64,000 nt of DNA from Trichoderma breve (taxonomy: Eukaryota; Ascomycota; Sordariomycetes; Hypocreales; Hypocreaceae): contig NC_079233.1 in assembly GCF_028502605.1 (NCBI RefSeq), positions 1,860,001-1,924,000 on the forward strand. The letters are read 5' to 3'. The notes under the pieces were generated by a model. It saw only the letters and a program-made list of their open reading frames with translations. It made no database searches and was not told where the DNA came from. This document shows positions 10,688 through 21,663 of the stretch, piece by piece. The position numbers and the translations under genes are program-made. Every line of letters begins with the position of its first letter. Within the stretch, counting starts at the first letter, position 1.

Positions 10688-12796
10688 ATGGCTCAGCCGC
10701 TGAGGCGGGATAAAACGACTCTGCAAGATCAACCCTGCGAGATTGATTCTTTGGCCTGCGTTACGAGAGCCTTGCTGCACTCCTCCTCAATACCCTTACA
10801 GCCAGCAGTTGGCGGGTTAGAGGCAGGTACATCGTCTACCATGGAAAGACATAATTCTAATCCAGAGCTTGGCTCTAAGCCTAATGGCTCCAGCGAAAAG
10901 CGAGCAACGTCTTTTGAAGAGGTTAGCCACCTCTTATCTTCTCATCAAACGTCAAAGGAATCCCATCGCAGGGCAACGAGTCAGATTGCTTCCCCAGTCG
11001 TCGATTTTGAGGTGGCCGTCGCAGAGAAACCGCAAAAACCCCTCCAGGGCAGTCAACCAGAAGAGGGCCCAAAGTCTTACTATGTCATCAATCCCATAGT
11101 CCCCGGCTCGGCTTGGTATTTTACCAAGGGAAAAAGCAATTCCAATACACATGAATATGAAGTTGAGAGAGTTTCGACTCATCTTGTTGATATCGGGCAA
11201 AATCGCATAGGATACCTCATTGAAACCGCAACTCGGGACGACGTGACTGCGGTTGCCGGAGGTCGGCCTGAATCCTGGTCCCCTGAAGGCCAGAATGGTT
11301 GGTCTACCACATCAACTTCATCCATAGAGAAAGCCAACAATACCACAGAAGCAGAACCCGGTAAAAGGGCGAGTCGCTTCGGAAGGTTTGACTCGGAAGG
11401 AGATTTCGAGACACAGTTACACGATGAGTCGGCCATCATTGTGGACCGTCAAGACATTCCTCTCATCACTGAGATGATCTTTCGTCAATTAAACACGACT
11501 AGACTAAAACGAAATAGCTCTCGAATGATCGGCGGCCCTACGGAAAAGCACGAAGCATCGTCTAAAGAGAATGGGGAACTCGCGAACATCATCGAGGCTA
11601 CACTAATGGCTTTTAGAAGACCTGTACGATATGACATTACACCCGAGATAGGCGAGGCAGACATCTCTCAAAGCCAACTGCCGGTTCAGTTTGCGATGGA
11701 GCACGGTGGCCAACGTATAAAGCTGCAACCGTCTGTGGTTTCAGATGCAGAAAATACCTTGAGCATACCCAAGACGTCATTTACCGTCGCAAATTCCGCC
11801 CACAAGGTCAATAGAGCCAGAGAGAAGTGGCAGCAAGGAGCATCATCGACATCGACAACATGGCTTTCACAACAAAGCGCGACTTCAAATACTTGGACGA
11901 AGCATGGCGGCCATGGAGGAGAATCGCTCTTGTCCCCAGATTCAGCCAGGAGCTCCTCAGATGAGAACTCTGAGGGGACTTCTCAAACCCGTCGAACCTC
12001 ATCCTGCCGGACCCACAAACAAGATGAGAAATTAGAAGCATCTCAGGCCTCCATCGGTTCTTCCAGCGTTGCGTCAACTATCACCTCGTTTCCGAAACTT
12101 CTTTCGCGACATTGTACCAGAGAATGGATCAAACCTCTGGTCAGTCTGGAAGACAAATCTACCAATCCATCCCATCAAGGGGTAGATGATGGCACTAATC
12201 GTATTTCTCGTGAACCCCAGACGTCATTTACGGAGGCTACGGACCCAATGTGCTGGCCCGGTGATAGTTTCCAATCCATTAATACCTCAGGCTACTTCAC
12301 AAATGAAGCTCCAAAATCCAGGCGCACAACGGTATCTCAGTCGTCTCCGACCAATATGAAGAACTTTGGGAGCCAAATCGGCTCATCAGCGCATCGACGT
12401 CGAAGTACACTGACGTACGACTCCAAGGCTTCGCCTTCAACAGACCACTTCTTCCCTAATATTCTCGGCAAATTTTTTGTTGGCAGAAATATGGAAGAAC
12501 CCGAAACTCCCGATTCAAAGAGGACAACAGATTCGGACTCTGTATCGCATCTTAACTCGCCATCTCATGTTCAGGTGCATGTGGGAGCTCCCTAGTTCGG
12601 AAACGGGTCATTCACGGAACGCAATTCTCTTGTATCGATGGAAGATGGAGCTGGGATGAATAATGTTCTTGTGGGAGGCAGTGTGGCGGCAGACAGAAGA
12701 CGCCATCGTGATACGTGTTCGGAGGATAACAGGCCTCATGTTTGCGAGGATGACATTGAAAATCGAGTTATGAATGACGAAATTGTAAACACCTAG
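10688..12796 (+). CDS. Uncharacterised Ser/Thr-rich protein, probable two-exon model
   Basis: I recognise no family. The main open frame starts at the ATG at 10688 and reaches a TAG at 12593-12595. The same frame then stays open for another 66 codons to 12796, with coding-like text (MEDGAGMNNVLVGG). A 54-nt intron at 12542-12595 (donor GTATCG, branch-like CTTAAC, acceptor CTCCCTAG) keeps phase and joins them, giving 684 aa. Without the intron the protein is 635 aa ending HVGAP. The product is polar and rich in Ser, Thr, Glu and Lys, mostly disordered by composition. Its only compact-looking segment is SYYVINPIVPGSAWYF near residue 130. No transmembrane segment or catalytic motif is seen. The upstream end is uncertain because the frame is also open before the TAG at 10664. 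Confidence 0.65.
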
Positions 12797-13067
12797 CCAA
12801 GCGGCAGTCTGTCCCCTATGTAGCATATTCTACGTTATAATAGTAATCATTACCAACATTTCTACTGTCAAGTATGGAGATAAGGGGAGGGCATCGACTG
12901 CGTACGTAACAAAACAAAATCACTAGATAGTTCCTTATATAATAATGGCTCACGTATTTGGATACAGACTATGTTACAGTTTTATTCTGTATTGACAGTA
13001 TTTATTCAAAGCATTACTATATATCCATGTTATGCCGTAGGATTGGAAAAAAGAAACAATTTTGCGC

Positions 13068-14771
13068 TCATACCGCCTTTGATGCCCGTGCCTTATTCTC
13101 CCGGTGTCTCTTCTCCTTAGCCGCCGTCTTCCTGCGCGTCATCCACGATTTGTTCAAATCTCGCCTGTTCTCCCAGAACCACTTCTGGAAATCGGTCGTG
13201 GCAGTCTGTCTCCCGTGCACAGGGCTTCCGTCATCATCGCCTTCTCCCTCTTCGTCTTCCTGCTCCTCCTCCTGCAAGGCATTCGCCACGTCGTCTTCCA
13301 TCTCGACGTCTTTCTCCGGCGAAGCTCCCCAGAAGCGCTGCATGCGCGACGGATGAGCCGTGTCTGGCGTAGGGGCGGCGCTTCGGACGTTGCGCCATTC
13401 AAAGTCTTGGCTGGTAAAGGGCGTCATGGGGGGCACAAGACCAGCGGGTGCAGCTTCGGACTCTTCTTCGTCTTCGCCTCCACCAAAGAAACTGAACGGT
13501 TCTTCCTTGGGGACTGAGGTGGGATTCTCGTTGTCAGGTTTCGGCCGCTTATATAGAGCCTCTAGGGGGTGTACTGTTCCAGCTGAGGGTGTCTCGGGAG
13601 GCGGAATCTTGATGGCCAGGGGTTTGTTGCTTGCCGGAGTGGATTTGGGAGCATTCGTCTTGGAGGTTGTCGGCGTTGTTTTTTCTGCTACCTTGGGAGA
13701 CTCGTCCTCTTCCTCTTCCCTTGACGAGTCACTGTCGCTTGTATCGTCGCTTGAAGAATCGCTGTCGTCATCTTTCTCCTCTTCGTCCTGAGACTTGGTT
13801 GCGGCTTGAACGGGAACCTCTGCAGCCTCTTTTTCAACTTCTGCCTCAACCTCCTCTTCAGACTCCGCCTCAGACTCTGCCTCAGATTCCTCTTCAGACG
13901 ATGTGCCCTCTGATGAAGTGCCACTGCTGCTCGTGCTGTCATCATCTTCCGGCTCCTCAGACATTTTCCTGGGCTGGGGCGCCTTCTTCGGCCGCTGTGG
14001 TAGTTTCGCCTTTTCTTTCTCCTTTACTTCTTCCACGACGTTGCCCTCCTCATCGACCCATCCTTTCCCCTTGACATATTCAGTCGCTGTTTTCCGGTCG
14101 GTCGCCGTAGCAGCCTTGAGGAAGCTCGGGAATTTCGTCGTCTTTTCAAATTCGTGAATGACAACCTGCCGTGAACTGCCCTTCTTCTTGCTCCTCTTCT
14201 TGTGCTCCAGCTCCTCGGGGGCCAGGTTCTTCATCGTGTTTGGCGGCAACTTTGTCTTCAACAGACACTCCTCTCCCTCTGTGTATTTGGACTTGGGTCG
14301 CTTCATCTTTTCCTTTTCCTTCTTCTTCTCCTTGCTCTCCTTGTCCTTGTCCTTCCTGTCTCTCCTCTTGGTTGTTGTCGGCGTCTCGGTCCATCCTCGC
14401 TTTACTTGGCGGTCATGCAGCGCCACGCCCTCCAAGACGTCTGGCTCTCTCTTCCGTTTCTTGGATGATTTTCTCTTCTTTTCAGGAACCTCTTCCTCAT
14501 CTCCATTCGGCTCCAGCCGCGTCTCTGGGCGGGCCTTTTCAATCCGCATCTTGCAGCCCTTGAGCGTCGTCCCGTTCAGCTTCTTTCTCAATTTCTCCGC
14601 ATCCGCCTCGGGTAGTTCAACAAATCCGTATCGCCTTTCCGGAAATGTCTCAAGCGTATGGTAGGAAATATTGCGAGCGGTCGGCAGTACTGAGGCGGGA
14701 ACCACGACCTTGATCAGCTCGGCATCAAGCGGCGTGATGTGAAGGCGGACGAAGTCGCTGGAGTCGCCCAT
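13068..14771 (-). CDS. RRM-domain nucleolar protein (Nop8/NOL8-like)
   Basis: A single-exon 567-aa protein; the start is the ATG at 14769-14771 (MGDSSDFVRLH). An RNA recognition motif covers about residues 6-81, with RNP2-like FVRLHITPL and RNP1-like RRYGFVELP. The remainder is lysine-rich, then acidic and Ser-rich, and disordered. The C-terminus has an aromatic-basic motif (FQKWFWENRRDLNKSW, then RRKTAAKEKRHRENKAR) of a kind found in fungal nucleolar RRM proteins. The order of N-terminal RRM, KKE-rich middle and WENR tail resembles yeast Nop8 and human NOL8, which act in large-subunit ribosome assembly, but the assignment is by architecture. Nop6-like is an alternative. Confidence 0.7.
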   Translation of the reverse strand: MGDSSDFVRLHITPLDAELIKVVVPASVLPTARNISYHTLETFPERRYGFVELPEADAEKLRKKLNGTTLKGCKMRIEKARPETRLEPNGDEEEVPEKKRKSSKKRKREPDVLEGVALHDRQVKRGWTETPTTTKRRDRKDKDKESKEKKKEKEKMKRPKSKYTEGEECLLKTKLPPNTMKNLAPEELEHKKRSKKKGSSRQVVIHEFEKTTKFPSFLKAATATDRKTATEYVKGKGWVDEEGNVVEEVKEKEKAKLPQRPKKAPQPRKMSEEPEDDDSTSSSGTSSEGTSSEEESEAESEAESEEEVEAEVEKEAAEVPVQAATKSQDEEEKDDDSDSSSDDTSDSDSSREEEEDESPKVAEKTTPTTSKTNAPKSTPASNKPLAIKIPPPETPSAGTVHPLEALYKRPKPDNENPTSVPKEEPFSFFGGGEDEEESEAAPAGLVPPMTPFTSQDFEWRNVRSAAPTPDTAHPSRMQRFWGASPEKDVEMEDDVANALQEEEQEDEEGEGDDDGSPVHGRQTATTDFQKWFWENRRDLNKSWMTRRKTAAKEKRHRENKARASKAV

Positions 14772-15520
14772 TGGAAACCGCAACAAGACGAATCTGGCTT
14801 ATGCACCGCTTTTGCGATTTTATCCAAGCGCGCAGCAAATCCAAATTCACGGTGTTGCAGCCCAATTAAGCGCCCGTCAAAAAAAATCTCCTGGCAGTGC
14901 AAAGTCGACAAGGAGCTTTTTGGAAATTTTAGCGGGTCTAGGAGCCAAAGCACGGAGTGGCGGCCTTGGTTGTTCCGTGCCGTTGACAGTTGATGGCTTC
15001 CTTCAAGATCCTGTTTGCAAGATCTGCTACCCTGAAACCGGCGTGATCTTGGATCCAAGGCCTTGGAAAATAATTGATAAATAATTTTGTTGTTGATGAT
15101 GATGAGATAGAGTAATAGGAGTAACAAATTGGGCCGGAAGCCTGTTTCTTATGGCAAACAGGCAGCTGCTTTTATCTTTCGTAAGCTAGGTGTAACTGTG
15201 TAATGAGTAAATAGAATCAACAGTACCCTGTGTCATCCACACCAAACTGTTAACCATGCTGGTAGAATGCATACAATGGGGATTAACAAGAAAACTGTAT
15301 AATCTAGAGAGGTAAAATAATTATCATCATCAAAACTAGACAGTTGACATCGCCTAGATGTTTCTATAGAAGCCTCTTGTTGCCCATAATCCATCCTACA
15401 TTCATCTAAGATGCCTTTCAATAGTATCATACATAATTTACAATGAGCAATTGCTGACGCTCAGTATATAGATAAAGAAAACCCTCTGGCCTCTACTCTA
15501 TAGCATGCATGTTGCGTTAT
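14772..15520. other. Intergenic between two minus-strand genes
   Basis: About 750 bp containing the promoter of the RRM gene and the 3' flank of the UbiB-like gene. It is AT-rich in 15070-15500. No further gene is supported. Confidence 0.45.
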
Positions 15521-17689
15521 TCATACATTGGGTGATAGGAGATCGTACTTGACACATCGTTCAACCTAGAGAGACACTTGTTAGCACAAAGGAATACCCA
15601 CCATAGAAAGGGGCATGTATATGAGAGAGGGTGTAATAAAACTCACATCGTCAACGCTAGCCTGCATAAACTTCCTGGCCTCCAAGCCCATCCACAGCAT
15701 AATCATCGAGAAATCGCCGTGCTTTGCCATCTGTGCACCACTCTGAGCGCTCAGCTGTCTCAGAATTGGCAGCGAGCTGCTCAAAAGGTCAACATTGGGA
15801 TTGAGACTGCGTCCGATTCCCTCCAGCAGGAGAATACTGATGACAACGTTGACAAAGTCGCCTTCTAGGCGGACGTGATGGTTGCGCACCATGGAGAGGA
15901 CTTCCTGCAGGATGTCGCCGATCTTGACGTTGCCGAGGGCCAGTGTGCGGCTTTTGACACTCAAGACGAGATGTTGCATCTTGAGGGCAAAGACTTCCTT
16001 GTCAATGACGGCCTCGGGTTGGCGACAGCGCTCGCACATGAGATGGCCGGCCTTGTAACCGTCAAACTCGGCGACGGCACGGAATAAGGCCAGGAAATTG
16101 TCGCGATTGACTGCATTCAGCTCCGTTACCAGACCTGTGTCGATAAAGATGAGTTGTGGACGATAACCCTCGGCATCAATCTTGGCCAACTCGGCTTCCC
16201 ATGCGGATTTGTCCTTGCGGCGCCGATATGGCCGTAGTCGTTCCAAAACTTGCTCCGTAACATCGAGGTGGCCGTCATCTGAGGTAGAAGCCTTCTCAGC
16301 AGACCGACGCAGTCGAATGTTTGGTTGTGCGGACTGATAAAAACGGACCATGATGTTGCCCGGGTGCAAGTCGGCATGGACAAAGTTGTCCAGAAGCAAC
16401 ATCCGGAGAAATGCGTCCAGCCCCTCGTCAGCAATATCGTGCTGGAAGACGCCGCCTCCGTTTTCCATAAAGTCCGCTAGAGGTATTCCCTGAGCAAACT
16501 CTTCAATGAGAACGTTGCGGGTCGTGAACTCTGAATAGGGGAAAGGGAATGAAGCCGTCGTCCGATCGCCAAAGTTCCTTCTGAACGTTTCCAAATTGGC
16601 GGCCTCTATCCGCAAATCTAGCTGGAGCTTCATCATCTCTCCGAATTGGGAAACTTCGTCCGGTAGAGATAGCCACTCGATCGTGGGGATCGTATTGAGC
16701 AAAGTGGCGAAGAAGCCCATAATCTTCAGATCCCTTCGCACGATGCGTTCAACGTTGGGGTGCAATACTTTGACGGCGACGTAGGTTGATGGAACCTGCT
16801 TGGGTGAACTTTTCAAAACAGTTCTCACATGTTGCTTCATATTTTGAGTAAGGGGCCGTGGTTCCTTTGGGGTGGCTGCTAGCTCTTGCGGCGCTGCAAG
16901 ATCAGGTTTGAGCTTTGCTTTGTAGACTTGGGCGATTGCACCAACTCCAAGAGGTGTTTCGTGGAACTCGTCGAAAATATCCTCGAAATCACGTCCGTTG
17001 AACGCTGCCTCAACTGTCTTCCGAGTGACGCGCATGGAGTGAGCCGGCGCATTCGAATGCAGCTTAGACATTGTATCGCACATGGCCGTGGGGAAGATGT
17101 CGGTCCTCGAAGCTGCCCACTGACCGAGCTTGATGAATGCAGGGCCTGCCAGCTCCATCGATTTCACAAGGAATCCATACCACCAAAGGGTGCCGCTTCT
17201 TTCGCCGTCTTTGTCAGGATGGCGTCGCCCAAACCAGATTGCGGGCACTGAAAGGATGACAGGCACGAAGATGACCACGAGGTGTAAGAACCTTGTTCCC
17301 GTGCAGATTGGCTCCCAGATGTAGACGTCCCAAAATATAAGAATCTGCTGCACGATCCTGGATATCCCCCGGTCATTGTCGTCGATGGTCTTGCGAATCT
17401 CATCTCGGGATGCTTCCAACATGCGAAGCTCGCCCGTCTGCTCAGTTCCCCCATTGTCCGTCTGAGCCAGCTGAATGAAAGCTCCCGTGCCTAATGCCGC
17501 TGCACCGGCTGAAGCATGCAATGCTATCCTGCCTCTTGTTCTGCCTTCTTTCCATCCTGTTCTTCTGGCTGTGTGAATCCAGTTATGCAGCCCATCGATT
17601 CTCCGGAGTCCGAGTCCCGTCTGACGCAGCAAATAAGGTCGAAACAAAGTGCGCCCACACAGCCGGCCCAAAAGAAGGCCGGTCTTCAT
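15521..17689 (-). CDS. Mitochondrial ABC1/ADCK (UbiB) atypical kinase-like protein, Cqd1/ADCK2 type
   Basis: Predicted 695 aa on exons 17689-15647 and 15565-15521. The last intron (donor GTGAGT, acceptor CTCTCTAG) replaces a false tail, so the protein ends VERCVKYDLLSPNV. The N-terminus is basic and fits a mitochondrial presequence. A hydrophobic segment at about 135-153 (LVVIFVPVILSVPAIWF) is a likely inner-membrane anchor. Family motifs in order are FIKLGQWAASR (KxGQ, residues 187-190), GVGAIAQVYKA (the glycine/alanine-rich loop), the AVKVLHP lysine, VHADLHPGNIMV (catalytic loop) and FIDTGLV (metal-binding D). Related proteins affect coenzyme Q distribution. The wording is nearer the yeast Cqd1/human ADCK2 branch than Coq8, a call made from memory. 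It faces the heme lyase gene head-to-head. Confidence 0.88.
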
Positions 17690-18131
17690 GTCGGCGGACA
17701 ATCACGCGCACTCAATTCCAGGCCGATACGGGCCGTGATCATAATCGAGGCCTCATGAAGATATTCTGAGGCTTAAAGGGGGGAAACGAGAAAAATAGAG
17801 CATCGCCCGAGTTAATACGAGTAGGAATCACAAGCTTCGCTGCAGAATCCCTGCCGCGCCGGAATCAATCGGTGACGTAGTGGAGTGGTCACGGCGATTG
17901 CCCGGCTAAACATGTGCGAGAGAAAAAAAAAAAGTTTCGGGCTTGGCCGTAAGAATGATGCGATAAGATTATGCTGTTGGCTTGGAAATTTCTATGGCTT
18001 AGAACCAACATCCCCCTCAATACCCTTTGCATCTTCGATTCTTCAGCAATCTCCTGCTGCCGGTAACCTACGACTCGCATTTGGTCCTCTTTACATACAT
18101 CGATTACTTGTATAAATCTCTGCATCTCACA
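17690..18131. promoter_or_regulatory. Divergent promoter of two mitochondrial genes
   Basis: This 442-bp interval separates the start codons of the UbiB-like kinase (minus) and the holocytochrome c synthase (plus). It contains an A-tract at about 17922-17932. No named regulatory site is evident by eye, but both products serve mitochondrial respiration. Confidence 0.55.
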
Positions 18132-19278
18132 ATGGGCTGGTTCTGGGCCGAGCCTGCCCCTCCGGCCGGCATTCCTCAAGGGCACCCGGCCGTGCCATTG
18201 AATAAGGAGCCTCCGGTATGATCGACCCGAAAGACTTAGACCTAAGAAACGGCAGAGACTCACAGATAACAAACAGCCCGGATGTCCCATGCACCAAAAA
18301 GCTGCTGATGCCTTCAACCCGCACAAAGCCATTCCCGCCGAGAAGCCGTCCTCGTCGTCCGGCTGCCCAGTCCCTCATGGCTCGTCATCACCCTTGCCGC
18401 CGACATCTGGCTGTCCGGTGCCTCACGGCTCCCGCGACCAGGAAGAGCCCAAGTCGATCCTCTCCCAACTCAACCCCCTGAACTACATGTTCCCCGATTT
18501 GTCACAGAAGCCTGCGCCCTCGCAGTCGATGGCACTGCCGACAGAGCGTGAGGAATCCACCATCCCCAAGGGATCCGGCGACGGCACGTGGGAATATCCT
18601 TCTCCCCAGCAAATGTACAACGCCTTGTTGCGCAAGGGCTACACCGATACCGACATCACAGCCGTGGAATCCATGGTCAATGTCCACAACTTCTTGAACG
18701 AAGGCGCATGGCAGGAGATTATCGGCTGGGAGGAGCGCTTCGCGCGTGGCTTATACAGAGGATGGCAGGTCTGTAAGCGAGGAGAGGCGCACTCGGCAGA
18801 GGAGCTGGATCGCCACTGGGATGGAGTGGATGTCAGCCCAACCCTCATCCGCTTCCAAGGACGACCTAAGGACCTCACTCCCAAGGCCACGATGCTACAG
18901 GTCCTAGGCTGGATCTACCCTTCCAAGTTTGGGTAAGATGAACCTTTTATCCTTCGTATGAACAATGGGAAGAATCAAAAGCTAACAGCAACCAGAACTG
19001 AACTTCCATTCGATCGCCATGACTGGTTCGTCTCCCGAAATGTCAACGGCGAAAAGAAGGAGATCCGATACGTCATCGACTACTACTCTGGAGAGCCGGA
19101 GCCTACTGGTGAGCCCGTCTTCTACCTGGATGTCCGTCCTGCAGCCACGCCTCTAGGAAGCGCCGAGCGCATCATCCGATGGAGCACAGATGTGTGGTGG
19201 AAGGCTATTGGCGGTGACCAGCGAGAGCAGAACCCGCAGCCGTTTTTTCGCTATAACGCCGTTAAGCCTTGGAGCTAA
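18132..19278 (+). CDS. Holocytochrome c synthase (cytochrome c heme lyase)
   Basis: Predicted 340 aa on exons 18132-18215, 18277-18932 and 18996-19278, with standard splice sites and continuous phase. The protein attaches heme to apocytochrome c (or c1) in the mitochondrial intermembrane space. Three heme-regulatory Cys-Pro motifs lie near the N-terminus: GCPMHQ, GCPVPHG and GCPVPHG. The conserved body includes [28 protein letters not shown], a following W-E-E-R block, and the C-terminal region HDWFVSR, RYVIDYY and FYLDVRPA. The N-terminal MGWFWAE matches the usual start of the family. It could be the cytochrome c-specific (CYC3/cyt-2) or c1-specific (CYT2) paralogue; the sequence does not settle this by eye. 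Confidence 0.95.
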
Positions 19279-19983
19279 GTGAGCTTTTTCTTTCTGCATT
19301 GCTTCTTTATGCAAGTGGTTTGTAAATTCCCATCTCCAAAAAATTAATGACTGTGCTTTTGGACTTGTATATTATCATGAATGGAACAGGCGTTACTGTA
19401 TAGTAAATAGATTTCAATACCTGATGTGCATATGAGAGCATTGTGTACAATGCCTGTAAATTATTGCAAACGCAAAGAATACACTTAATCAACAAGTAGA
19501 TCAGAGGCTAGCAAAGACACGGGATATCACTATTGTATTGAACATTATACAGGAAGACGCTGAATGAGCTATTAAAACATGTTTATATTGATGTATCCGT
19601 AGACTGTCCTTCGTCAAAAGTCGAATCGTGTTTCCCCGTATCGCTTTAACCACGCTTTACAAAACGAATCCGTGGCACCTATGAACATGCCCATATGGAA
19701 AAAAAGAAAAGAGGATATTGTCCCGAACCAAGCTGGTGTTTCTACATTATTTCCTACAAACGCCCAGCACGTAGCCGAAAGTGTCGTTTCCGAGCTGATC
19801 AGCTTGAAAAGAAGAAGAAAATCGAAAAATCGAAAAAGAAGAAAGTCATCGCCGCCATCAAAAAGAGCCTTGGATCATGAGACAGTTTTGTTTAGCGTTC
19901 AAACTCTTGCGGCATCACAGTGTCGTGTTCGCCATATATACTTGCTGACACCCCTACTTGTCCTTGATTGGTGTCGTCTTGTT
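19279..19983. other. Convergent intergenic region
   Basis: About 700 bp between the 3' ends of the heme lyase gene and TCO89. It is AT-rich in 19300-19600, consistent with 3' untranslated regions. A Lys-rich ORF at 19672-20157 on the plus strand lies largely antisense to the TCO89 3' end and is not supported. Confidence 0.45.
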
Positions 19984-21663
19984 TCAATCTGTGCTGGCGC
20001 TGAGATCCATTGGTTTCTCCCAAAGGTTCCGAAGGAGCGCAGCCATCCCATCCTCCTCCTCACCTCCCACGAGGCTAGAGCCGCTAAGTCTCTCGCTCAG
20101 TCGGTTCATGTTGTCGTCTCCCTCGTAGCTAGAGCCAGCGCCGTTGATTTTCACTGATCCTGCCCGTTTGACGGGGAGCGCCTGGCGTCCTTCTGGCATG
20201 CTTATGTTTCGAATATGACGAGTAGTGAGATCTGTTGATCTTTTGCTAGCTGTGGTAGAGCCGGTATTGGAGCGAGGGATCCTCTTGTTCTTGTCTAAAC
20301 CCGGCAATTGGCTTAGACGATTCAACGATCGCACAACCGGGTTCTGATGGCGCCGGACAACTAGGTATTCCATGCCTGTACGCTCTAGGAGCTTGCCAAC
20401 GCGAGGATCCCGACTGTTGCCGCCATCGTGTCCTGGATCTCCGATACCAATTAGAGGCCCGGCTCCTACGACTCCGCCAACGCCCGGGACTGCTTGGCCA
20501 GGCTCAAGTGACGAGCTAGCTCGCTGGAGGTTGAGTTTCTGCTGCGTGCGCGAGGTATTCGCTGAGGGCGCAGCTGTTCTCCTGGCGGGCTTGGGCACTA
20601 GGGTGCTGTTTTCACTCTCGATTACAAGAGTGGTTTCACTGGGATAATCGTGTGATCTTGATAGGTTAGCCATTGAATGTGCTCGTATCGGGAGGTCCTC
20701 GGATCGGTGGGAGCCTCCTCCACGAATAGGGTTGTAGAAGGAGCCCTCGCTGGTGAGGCCGGAGCTGGGGACTTCAACGAAACGCGAAACAAGGCCATCC
20801 TCCTGGCTCTCTGTCGGCGGAGAGGGCTCGTGGCTAGTCGAGTCGGGCGACAGGTGCACGGGAGTCGCCTTGGCCATGTCGGTGGACATTTGAGGCGGAG
20901 CGCCGTGTAAGCTTCTCTGCAGCAGTCGCGTCGTGGGAAAGTCCTTTCGCTCTGCTTCCTTGCGGGCAGGAGGTGACGATGATTCAGGCGGCGCGGCCAA
21001 CGCGCTCGGCGTCTGCGGGCGAGAATTCGCCGTACTACTGCCTGGAGGATAGGATGAATGTGTGCTGCTGTTGAGCGAGCCCTTTCGCGACAGGTAGGGT
21101 GAATTAGAGCCGCTGGCGTCGACCCATTCGTCTTCCGGGTCGTCTGAGCCGAGATCGAAATGCACCTGCGACTTGGCGGGCTTGTGGATGCCGGTTCCGC
21201 TGGAGCTGCGTTTCAGCTTGTCGGCAGACTTGGTGCGCTTGCTGATCTCGACATGCGACCGGTTGCGCTTCAGGTTGCTCTGCGAGAGGCTCTTGGGGAT
21301 GGTGGCAGCCGGGTCCTGCTGAGGCAATTTGACCTCGCTGGTGGCGCGGCGGTGCGGCACTGGGCGCTGGGCGAATTGGAGCTCGAGGTCGGTGGGCGAG
21401 CCCTGCTTCCTCAGATTGACTCTGGACGAGGACGAGCTGTGGTTGTGCTTGTGCAGGCCCTTGCTGGTAGACGGCACTCGTCCGTGTAGGCGGCCAACGT
21501 GGTGCTGCTTCTGGTGCTTGGGGCGAGGCGCATGTCCCGAAGAGGCGACTGTGTTGGCGTCGCTGTGGTCACTGGCGTGATGGTTGAGGGGAGGGCGCTT
21601 TGATTGGCCGGCAGATGCAGCTGCAGATGCAGATGCGCTGTCTTGGTCACTCTCGGAAGCCAT
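19984..21663 (-). CDS. TCO89: TORC1 subunit Tco89 homologue
   Basis: A single-exon 559-aa protein; the start is the ATG at 21661-21663 (MASESDQDS). It is a Ser/Pro-rich, largely disordered protein with the sparse conserved blocks of the fungal Tco89 family: a basic Ser segment (SLSQSNLKRNRSHVEISKR), VHFDLGSDDPEDEWVDASG followed by SPYLSRKGS, FVEVPSSGLTSEGSFYNP, a Ser-rich segment, and a C-terminal block with RNISMPEGRQALPVKR and LRNLWEKPMDLS. In yeast, Tco89 is a vacuole-associated, fungus-specific component of TOR complex 1. The role here is inferred from these blocks. A long overlapping frame (21411-22499, minus) is a shadow of the 5' leader and N-terminus. Confidence 0.85.
   Translation of the reverse strand: MASESDQDSASASAAASAGQSKRPPLNHHASDHSDANTVASSGHAPRPKHQKQHHVGRLHGRVPSTSKGLHKHNHSSSSSRVNLRKQGSPTDLELQFAQRPVPHRRATSEVKLPQQDPAATIPKSLSQSNLKRNRSHVEISKRTKSADKLKRSSSGTGIHKPAKSQVHFDLGSDDPEDEWVDASGSNSPYLSRKGSLNSSTHSSYPPGSSTANSRPQTPSALAAPPESSSPPARKEAERKDFPTTRLLQRSLHGAPPQMSTDMAKATPVHLSPDSTSHEPSPPTESQEDGLVSRFVEVPSSGLTSEGSFYNPIRGGGSHRSEDLPIRAHSMANLSRSHDYPSETTLVIESENSTLVPKPARRTAAPSANTSRTQQKLNLQRASSSLEPGQAVPGVGGVVGAGPLIGIGDPGHDGGNSRDPRVGKLLERTGMEYLVVRRHQNPVVRSLNRLSQLPGLDKNKRIPRSNTGSTTASKRSTDLTTRHIRNISMPEGRQALPVKRAGSVKINGAGSSYEGDDNMNRLSERLSGSSLVGGEEEDGMAALLRNLWEKPMDLSASTD

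Noticed and set aside
12575..12595. 21-nt GT...TAG segment at the apparent stop of the 10.7-kb gene
   Set aside because: The ends fit splice signals, but 21 nt is too short for a spliceosomal intron; the 54-nt alternative is better.
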